Of a stretch of DNA of 12,888 nucleotides, positions 6,664 through 12,888 are shown one piece after another. The notes beneath the pieces are model-generated. The model searched no databases and was not told the DNA's origin. It saw only the letters and a program-made list of their open reading frames with translations. Position 1 is the first letter of the stretch. Every line of letters starts with the position of its first letter. Both the position numbers and the translations under genes were made by a program. The DNA comes from Elusimicrobia bacterium RIFCSPLOWO2_01_FULL_59_12 (lineage in GTDB: Bacteria; Elusimicrobiota; Elusimicrobia; 2-01-FULL-59-12): contig MGUR01000057.1 of assembly GCA_001800075.1 (NCBI GenBank), positions 1-12,888 of the forward strand. The letters run 5' to 3'.

Positions 6664-7083
6664 ATGGCCGACGTTTTCACGAAAAAGAAGCGATCCGCGA
6701 TCATGGCGCGGATTCGCGGTAAAGGCACGTCCCCGGAACGGCTCGTCGCCAAGCTGCTGAAGGCAATGGGATACAAAATCCAGAGGCATCGCAAGAACCT
6801 GCCCGGATCCCCGGATATCGTCCTCCCACTTCAAAAGACAGCTTTATTCTTAAACGGGTGCTTCTGGCATGCGCATGTCGGCTGCGCACGAGCGAAATTG
6901 CCGACCTCCAACGTCGCCTTCTGGACGCAGAAGATCACCGGCAACGCGGCGCGAGACAAACGTCAATATCGATTGCTGAAGAAGGCGGGTTGGAAGGTGA
7001 TCGTGCTGTGGACGTGTCAGAAAACGGATGCGATTCGACTGGCCGGGCGGCTGAAGCGTTCGGGAGTCCCGGCGCCGGTTTAG
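6664..7083 (+). CDS. vsr: Very short patch repair (Vsr) mismatch endonuclease
   Basis: A 139-residue protein, the normal Vsr length. RSAIMARIRGKGTSPE at the N-terminus, LPGSPDIV with catalytic D51, GCFWHAHVGC (C66, H69, H71, C74) and GWKVIVLWTC (C118) match the Vsr fold with its metal and zinc ligands. Vsr nicks DNA 5' of the T in a T:G mismatch left when 5-methylcytosine deaminates, and so limits the mutations that a cytosine-5 methyltransferase causes. The ATG is 3 bases after the methyltransferase stop, so the two are co-translated. The stop TAG (7081-7083) overlaps the convergent HNH stop by 3 bases. Identity is firm; its mismatch context presumably matches the neighbouring methyltransferase site. 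Confidence 0.96.
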   Translation: MADVFTKKKRSAIMARIRGKGTSPERLVAKLLKAMGYKIQRHRKNLPGSPDIVLPLQKTALFLNGCFWHAHVGCARAKLPTSNVAFWTQKITGNAARDKRQYRLLKKAGWKVIVLWTCQKTDAIRLAGRLKRSGVPAPV

Positions 7084-7739
7084 CCCTTCTTTTTGTCGGA
7101 CTTTAAGACGTACTCACCGGGCTTGAGCGACCGGTCCTCGTTGAAAGACACGATGTTCCAGCCTTCGTCGCGCAGTTCCCGAACCCGTCTTGCCCACTCC
7201 GAGATCCGCGCCACGAGCATCAGCTGCGCCTTATCGATCTTCTTGCCGACGCAGGCGCGGAAGAGCGCCAGAATCCGCTCTTTGCCGCTCTCATGAGCCA
7301 TGACTTCCCGCATGATGTGCGCGTTTTGATCGCTGAAAAAGTCGCGCTTACCCTGGTTGCACACACTGCAGATCGCCCAAAGATTGCCTTCTTCGGTCTT
7401 GCCGCCCCAAGCGCGGGGAGTTTTGTGATCCACAACGAGCCGCGCCCCCTCAGACACCTTCGCGCCGCAACTTTGACAGGTTCCGTTGGCAGCCTGAATG
7501 ATTTTGTAGCGGAGTTTCTGGCTGATGGCCAACGTATCGAGTCGAAGATCCGTACGTCGTTCAAGAGCGAGGAGGCGGTACCCTTTCGGTGTCCGCTCGA
7601 TCGGCCAGCCCTCCTGGCGTAAATCCCGGACACGGCGCGGCCATTCGGAAACTCTGGCGGCTTTAATGATCTCGGCCCGGGTCACTTCCCGGCCTACGCG
7701 AGACTTGAGGAGCTTGAGGATGGTTTCTTTTGAGCCCAA
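7080..7739 (-). CDS. HNH endonuclease with two flanking HTH-like modules, probable restriction enzyme
   Basis: A 219-residue protein. The centre is a zinc-type HNH nuclease: C88-x2-C91, VDH with D104-H105, N119 in GNLWAIC, and C124-x2-C127. On each side lies a copy of one module of about 44 residues, at 4-47 and 153-196, sharing the pattern KExIL, VARxSEWxRRVRxLRxEGW; it is predicted helical and resembles a small DNA-binding domain, so the protein may hold DNA with two equal hands around one nuclease. Next to a cytosine-5 methyltransferase and vsr, it is the natural candidate for the restriction partner; this is inference from position. The only usual start before the first module is TTG at 7739, without a clear ribosome site; a GTG within the module would truncate it. 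Its stop overlaps vsr by 3 bases. Confidence 0.85.
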   Translation of the reverse strand: MGSKETILKLLKSRVGREVTRAEIIKAARVSEWPRRVRDLRQEGWPIERTPKGYRLLALERRTDLRLDTLAISQKLRYKIIQAANGTCQSCGAKVSEGARLVVDHKTPRAWGGKTEEGNLWAICSVCNQGKRDFFSDQNAHIMREVMAHESGKERILALFRACVGKKIDKAQLMLVARISEWARRVRELRDEGWNIVSFNEDRSLKPGEYVLKSDKKKG

Positions 7740-7771
7740 GGCGATTGTCCGATAACCGGAATATCGCCGAT

Positions 7772-7800
7772 TTTATCACTTCTTACGAACGAGGGCTCAA
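7772..7800 (-). promoter_or_regulatory. Possible promoter of the HNH endonuclease gene
   Basis: On the minus strand TTGAGC (7800-7795), 17-base spacer, GATAAA (7777-7772), each matching 4 of 6 consensus positions. It lies in the 68-base gap between the giant gene stop (7808) and the HNH start (7739), and would give a leader of about 25 bases. Nothing else, such as a clear terminator hairpin, is visible in this gap. Confidence 0.3.
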
Positions 7801-7807
7801 AATTGGA

Positions 7808-10800
7808 TTAAGCAGCCGTGAGTACGGCTCGGAAGGAATCTGCTTCTTTGATTGTTTCGCGGTTGGTGAAATGGGCGAGCAACAGGTTCAGGGTATCCGG
7901 GTTAAGAGCCTTTATGGCGGCTATCGCTCTAGCGGCCCGGGTTTCAACGGCCGCTTTTTGCACCCCGGCTAGAGCCGCTGCTTGAATTGCAACTCGGGCG
8001 TTCGCTGTGTATCGAATGACGGTCCGTTCACCGATAAAGAAATCGAAGAGGATTGGGCCGATTATTGGTATTCGTGCCCACCATTTCTGAGCTTTGGTCT
8101 GAGCCATGGTGGGTTCCAAGAGTGCATGGAACAGCTCATGCATCCCCGCCCAATTCATTGTACGACCATCGAGGCGGGTCCTCACAACGACTGTGATGAC
8201 GCGCTTCCCGTTACTATCGACATCCTCGTACCAGTGCCCGATCTGGCCCCGCTTCAGAACAGAGCGATCGCCTGTGACCCTGCCATCTCCTCGTTTTCTG
8301 ATTGATCCGGCGATTACATTGACAGTGGCAACATTTTTGAATTCAGGGAGTCCCCTCGCAATGCCGGCCATCGCAAAATTCTCAATTTGCGCCTTTACAG
8401 TCCCAAAAGCCTCCATGTTCTCTGCTTTTTGCATTACTCCGGCAAGAGTGCTGGCGAACTCACCCTTCGGACCAAAAATGGCTTCTGAAGCAAGGTGCAT
8501 CGCAGCACCGTGGTTGTTGGTCTTGGGTGACGATGGGCCTCGGTTGGAAAAAACCCGCATAACAACACGGCTGATACCAGTAAACGTAAGATGCTCGAAT
8601 AGGTAGCCGCCAGTACCTAGGGCTTTTGTCAAAGTACCGAACTGATCCGGCAATCGACCACTTGATGCTTCGACCAGGTTCAGCAGGTTCAACAGTCGCC
8701 CAACTGCTGTCGGAGATCCGGAGACCGCTTGTTCCACCATACTCACATCTACTTTGAGAGGAGCGCTCGGGCTTAACCGCTTAAGCAAATCGATGACATC
8801 CCGATCACTAGGTATCCCCAACTGTCCACCAAGGAATGGGACCCCTTTAGTGAACTCGCTTACCTGGTCCCGATAAGCATAGAGAACCAGCTTCAGCAGA
8901 ATCTGGCGTTCATCAGTCGAGAGATTGCCCATCAGCCCAGTATCAATTAAACTGATTCGCCCATTCTTATCGACGAAGATATTCCCGGCATGCGGGTCAC
9001 CGTGGAATTGTCCATCAATGAATATCTCTTCCAATAACTCCTCCGCCGCGGCCTCCTTTACTTGGGCTGGATCAAATCCCATGTCTCTTATGGCGTCCTC
9101 TTTGCTCAGTGACACGCCATCAACGAATTCCTCGACCATCACCAAATTGTTTCGGACCTCGCTTGAATTTGGGATATATACACTGAAAGTGCGCGGCTTT
9201 AAGAACCGGCTCACAAAGGACCATATCCCTGTCGGTTCTACCGTAGAGCCTCGGGCGGCCACATTGGCTCGCAGCGCTTTTTGATTGGCCAATTCCCTGT
9301 TGAAATCAAGCTCCTCATGGATCATCTGACGAATGTTAGGGATCATGTTGGCCGGCAATCGAATGCCGCGACGTTTAAGGTGGCCGTTTACTGCAGACAA
9401 GACCCTGGAAAGAAGCGCCAATTCTTCCTCGATCCGTTTCTCAACGTCGGGTCGTTTAACCTTGATGACCACAGTTCGACCATTCTTTAGAGTGGCTTTA
9501 TAGACCATCTTAATGGAAGCGCTCCCAAGTCTCTCGTCCAATGACTGGAAATTGTCGGAAAAATTACCAAAAGCTATTTCTAAAGCTCCGAAAAGCGTTC
9601 CCTTTGACAGGCTGGAGGCCTGTTCCTTCAGCTTTGCGAGCTCTGCCGCGACATGTGGCGGTAAATCCAGATTTGCACTTTCAAGGAACTGACCCAGCTT
9701 GACACCTATAAAGCCCAACGATTCGAGGAAGGCACGAATCGCTTTTCCCTCACGCTCTTCCGGCGATAGCTTTTTCTCGGCACTCAGCTTTTTCATAGCG
9801 ACAAACAGCTGCTTGAGGATCTGATCCTTCCTTATTTCGGTGGCATTCTCGAACACAGAAAGGTAAATTTCGCGCAATAATGACATCCGATCGCGATCCC
9901 CGCCGGACGGGACCACCGCATCGAAGATGCCGTTCAAAAATTCTCGTTGTGTTTTTGGATCGCTGAGGACTCCTTTCTCGCCAAAAAGGAAAATGGACAG
10001 CGTGTCCTCAAATGCGCCCCGGCCGATATCTCGATAGTATTTGCTGTCTTTGACTCCCGCAGACCGCATGCTATCGAAGCTGACATGATAATAATCCTCA
10101 AGTACCGTCAGTACCTCTGGCTTCACGTCCGAGAAACCCATGATCCAAAGCAAAAAGTCCTTCTTCATCTCGGCGTTAAAGGAGTAATCCCCAAAAATAG
10201 TTTGGATGATGTCGTGTCCAAAAATTCGGTTACGTGCATCTTCCTGACGAACGTTGTCTTGGAATTGAAGTAGGAGAGATTGAACTTTCCGTAATTGTTC
10301 AGGATGAGACACTTGGTTGTCTATGTAATTCATCAAAATGTCATCGCGCATGTAGCTGAAATCAGGGAAGTAATAGAGGATCCGTTGCAGCTCATATTCC
10401 GGATCCGCAAACTGCTCTGCTGATAAATCTCTTTCGAGCTCCAAAGCCCTCAAGGCATGTTTCTCGGCCAAAGAAGGATTCGCGAATAAAGCTGCGAAGG
10501 ACTTAATTTCCTCAGGACTGAGAGATGAGGATTCGAGGAGGTTATCCAAGTGTTGATCGCGAACTGGTGATGGACGCGGATAGAGAGCTTCTATATGCTT
10601 CATTTTTTCGGACAAAGTGGTCGAGGGATCGCCCACTAACGTCTCAAGGGTGCCGCCTAACATTTCGGGGACTATAAACTCGATGGAAGCCTCGACTCCT
10701 CCAGGCACATAGTACTGATAGGGCGTAAAGCCCGAGGAATTGAAATCAGCAGGGATATAGACATATACCGTTTCTTCCTTCTGAGAGCTGGTTGACTCTT

Positions 10801-12888
10801 CGCGCTTTCGCTGACTTTCTTCAGCCATCCGACGGTTCGTTGTCATGCGCAATTTTCCACCCATCGCTTCAGTTGCGATAGAGATCATTCCTCGTCTATT
10901 GGCAGCATCCAGCTTCTTATCCCAGATGGTATGCGGCAATATCTCTTCTGCCAGCTTAAGAAGTTCAGTCTGTTGTTCAGCAGTGAAAGCTGCCTGAATG
11001 AGATCTTTCAGGTACCCCGGCTCCAATGCCCTGGCCATATCCAGCTTGTATCGCCCCGACCCGTTTCGCAGCACATTCTGAATCTCATCAAGAAGCAACT
11101 TGTGAAGCGCGAAATTGCGAAACACGGATGGCGGCAGCTGGCGAACTATATAGGAGAGCTTTTCCTCAAGTGATCCAGGGAGCCTTTCAGTAAACCCAAA
11201 TACTTTCTCGAACATTTGATCAATTGATCCGTCATTGAAATACTGACGAAGTAACGCCTGGGGGCGAGTTGGAACATGATGATATGTCCGATGCCTTTCA
11301 GCCATCCGCGCCGGGGAGCGCACATCAAAGAATCCAATTTCCTCTAGGCCGGGGACCTCAAACAATTCTCCAGTAAATGCCTTGTAGTAGGATGGCACCT
11401 TCTCATACTCACCAGGGTCAAAGACTCGTGGACGCATGCCGATATTAGTCGTATCGATTCCCTGCCGGCGAAGGAAATTCTCAATCCCAATGACGACGAC
11501 GTACTCCTCCCATGTGTCAACTGTTGATATGCCTGCATATGTGCTCTTCATCGGCTCGAAATCCCGAATCCTAGGAACGCTCCGGGGGCCCTTCTGCTCG
11601 GGAATATGGGTGAGCGCCTGATAAAGTGCGTAAAGGTCGTCTGCTGAGAAATTTGCCCCGAACAGGGGATGAGCATCTATTCGCCGAGCTGGCACCTTCT
11701 TTTCTTTCGACACTGTATACAGACGCCCTCTATCCTCATCAACGTAGTCTGATGATCCATACTCATACTCAAAGGGATCAAAGCCCTGTTGGTAGGTAAT
11801 GAACACCTTGCCGGTGTTATCTTTATCCCGACCAAAGAGAACATGTTGCAGAGTCCATGGCGGTTCGCCCGAGCCAATGCTGTAAAGATAAATAAGTTTC
11901 TGCATTGGAAAGCTGGCTCCGTGAAGGCCCGCAATATTCTTCTTCTGCTCAACCGCAACCATTCGTTTTTCTAAGAATTGTGTTAAACCAGGGGTCGGCT
12001 TCGCTGGTAAGATTGTCTCACGAAGAAATTCGTCCAGCGAAGTCGCGAAATGCAACGACTTATGGATGTCGGGATGCTGCTTCCCTAATTCTTTATCAAA
12101 GAGCGCTGTTGCCTGTTCTAGGAATTCAAACCGGTCAGCATCGGAGAGCTTGTATCGACCGATAAGAAACTGCAATATGCGGACCATCTCCGTGCCGTAA
12201 AAATCACCCGGCCCCTGGAATAGCGTCGTGAATGCCTTGAGATCCCCCATGATGTCCCCAGGAAAGGACAACAGATCTCCCTGCGGATATCCCTTGATTT
12301 CGTTCTCTACATACTTCGAGAAGTTTTCTTGTTGGTAGAGTTGCTTGGAATTCTTTACCAAGTCTAGGATGACGGCTTTTTCGATCTGCCCTCGGTCCGC
12401 CAGTTGCTTAAGGCCATTCACGATCTCGTCAAATTGTTTAGCCCGGGTCGACTTGAGAAGTAAGGAACCGGATTGTCGGAACCCTCCCCAGTTCTCTTTG
12501 TTAAATGAGAGGACCTTCAAAATTTCCACCAACTGAGGGATATAGGTCGCATGAAGCGACGGATTTGCTTGGATAGCTTTCCATAGAAACCAAGCGATGT
12601 CATTATTATGGACGTGGAAAAGATCACGGTTGGCAGGGAACATCCCGCCCACATTGCTCGCCTCCATTAGCCTTGGCCGAACCTGTTTAACCCTCTGTCT
12701 TTGTTGTTCGAGGATATCGCGGAGTGCCAGGACTTCCTCCGGGCGCATTTGTTGCCGGCCAGCTCGTTTAGAAATCTCTTCCATTATCGAATCGACCCAG
12801 ATTTCAACGAAGTTTTCGAGGGTTTCTCTACCTCTGGTTCGTGAACCTTCCGGGGCTTTGCGATAGCCGTAAAACCAATACTTATAGT
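7808..12888 (-). CDS. Giant UbiB/AarF-like kinase protein with C-terminal HExxH motif, 5' end outside window
   Basis: The frame is open from the TAA at 7808 to the right edge, at least 1,690 residues; it continues past the ATG at 12784, since 12785-12886 reads as plausible coding sequence without a stop (for example WFYGYRKAPEG). Residue numbers count from that ATG. About 1-1000 is charged, helix-rich and without a domain I recognise. About 1020-1440 is a complete UbiB/ABC1 kinase-like core: KLGQ (1029-1032), LGSASIKMVYKA loop, K1108 in VVIKVKRPD, NREL-x-N, MVEEFVDG, HGDPHAGN (1261-1268) and D1281 in IDTG, the DFG equivalent. UbiB proteins act with membrane isoprenoid lipids such as ubiquinone precursors. 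Near the C-terminus is HELFHALLE (1549-1557), a HExxH zinc-peptidase-like motif, then a mildly hydrophobic stretch (IPIIGPILFDFFIG). Usual UbiB is about 550 residues, so this is a large fusion. Substrate and role are unknown. Confidence 0.85.
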   Translation of the reverse strand, partial: YKYWFYGYRKAPEGSRTRGRETLENFVEIWVDSIMEEISKRAGRQQMRPEEVLALRDILEQQRQRVKQVRPRLMEASNVGGMFPANRDLFHVHNNDIAWFLWKAIQANPSLHATYIPQLVEILKVLSFNKENWGGFRQSGSLLLKSTRAKQFDEIVNGLKQLADRGQIEKAVILDLVKNSKQLYQQENFSKYVENEIKGYPQGDLLSFPGDIMGDLKAFTTLFQGPGDFYGTEMVRILQFLIGRYKLSDADRFEFLEQATALFDKELGKQHPDIHKSLHFATSLDEFLRETILPAKPTPGLTQFLEKRMVAVEQKKNIAGLHGASFPMQKLIYLYSIGSGEPPWTLQHVLFGRDKDNTGKVFITYQQGFDPFEYEYGSSDYVDEDRGRLYTVSKEKKVPARRIDAHPLFGANFSADDLYALYQALTHIPEQKGPRSVPRIRDFEPMKSTYAGISTVDTWEEYVVVIGIENFLRRQGIDTTNIGMRPRVFDPGEYEKVPSYYKAFTGELFEVPGLEEIGFFDVRSPARMAERHRTYHHVPTRPQALLRQYFNDGSIDQMFEKVFGFTERLPGSLEEKLSYIVRQLPPSVFRNFALHKLLLDEIQNVLRNGSGRYKLDMARALEPGYLKDLIQAAFTAEQQTELLKLAEEILPHTIWDKKLDAANRRGMISIATEAMGGKLRMTTNRRMAEESQRKREESTSSQKEETVYVYIPADFNSSGFTPYQYYVPGGVEASIEFIVPEMLGGTLETLVGDPSTTLSEKMKHIEALYPRPSPVRDQHLDNLLESSSLSPEEIKSFAALFANPSLAEKHALRALELERDLSAEQFADPEYELQRILYYFPDFSYMRDDILMNYIDNQVSHPEQLRKVQSLLLQFQDNVRQEDARNRIFGHDIIQTIFGDYSFNAEMKKDFLLWIMGFSDVKPEVLTVLEDYYHVSFDSMRSAGVKDSKYYRDIGRGAFEDTLSIFLFGEKGVLSDPKTQREFLNGIFDAVVPSGGDRDRMSLLREIYLSVFENATEIRKDQILKQLFVAMKKLSAEKKLSPEEREGKAIRAFLESLGFIGVKLGQFLESANLDLPPHVAAELAKLKEQASSLSKGTLFGALEIAFGNFSDNFQSLDERLGSASIKMVYKATLKNGRTVVIKVKRPDVEKRIEEELALLSRVLSAVNGHLKRRGIRLPANMIPNIRQMIHEELDFNRELANQKALRANVAARGSTVEPTGIWSFVSRFLKPRTFSVYIPNSSEVRNNLVMVEEFVDGVSLSKEDAIRDMGFDPAQVKEAAAEELLEEIFIDGQFHGDPHAGNIFVDKNGRISLIDTGLMGNLSTDERQILLKLVLYAYRDQVSEFTKGVPFLGGQLGIPSDRDVIDLLKRLSPSAPLKVDVSMVEQAVSGSPTAVGRLLNLLNLVEASSGRLPDQFGTLTKALGTGGYLFEHLTFTGISRVVMRVFSNRGPSSPKTNNHGAAMHLASEAIFGPKGEFASTLAGVMQKAENMEAFGTVKAQIENFAMAGIARGLPEFKNVATVNVIAGSIRKRGDGRVTGDRSVLKRGQIGHWYEDVDSNGKRVITVVVRTRLDGRTMNWAGMHELFHALLEPTMAQTKAQKWWARIPIIGPILFDFFIGERTVIRYTANARVAIQAAALAGVQKAAVETRAARAIAAIKALNPDTLNLLLAHFTNRETIKEADSFRAVLTAA

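Noticed and set aside
1..12888. CRISPR array, tRNA or rRNA genes
   Set aside because: I saw no regularly spaced repeats and no tRNA- or rRNA-like stretches; nearly all of the window is coding.

Overview
The window reads as a bacterial defence island. A phage-defence signalling operon (type II CBASS, minus strand) and a methylation-based restriction module lie between a tyrosine recombinase cut by the left edge and a giant multidomain gene cut by the right edge. The host cannot be named from the sequence. A protein of at least 1,690 residues that carries a UbiB/AarF-type kinase core inside a long helical protein recalls genomes rich in giant proteins, such as Omnitrophota. That is only a weak guess.

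Left to right: (1) 1-191, plus: the C-terminal end of a Xer-type tyrosine recombinase. (2) 211-5007, minus: six tightly packed genes. In transcription order these are a NucC-like PD-(D/E)XK nuclease (effector), a CD-NTase (cyclic oligonucleotide synthase), Cap2 (E2-E1 fusion), Cap3 (JAB/JAMM peptidase), an SRAP-family protein like YedK/HMCES, and a 48-residue single-pass membrane peptide not previously called as a gene here. Junctions are a 1-base stop/start overlap, a 29-base overlap, a 47-base overlap, a 4-base gap and a 13-base gap, so the six genes look like one transcript. (3) 5008-5202: a divergent control region with a perfect 7+7 bp palindrome and a promoter-like sequence in each direction. 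(4) 5203-7083, plus: an XRE-type HTH fused to a cytosine-5 DNA methyltransferase, then a Vsr mismatch endonuclease. (5) 7080-7739, minus: an HNH endonuclease flanked by two copies of a helix-turn-helix-like module, probably the restriction partner. (6) 7808-12888, minus: the giant UbiB-like kinase protein with an HELFH motif near its C-terminus.

How the parts probably work together: Cap2 primes the CD-NTase by conjugating its C-terminus and Cap3 reverses this. Phage infection leads the CD-NTase to make a cyclic nucleotide, and the NucC-like effector then degrades DNA. SRAP and the membrane peptide are unexplained extra members. The methyltransferase, Vsr and HNH form a restriction-modification unit in which the HTH may control its own gene and, through the shared palindrome, the CBASS operon. 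That link is inference. All functions are assigned by reading motifs; no database search was run.
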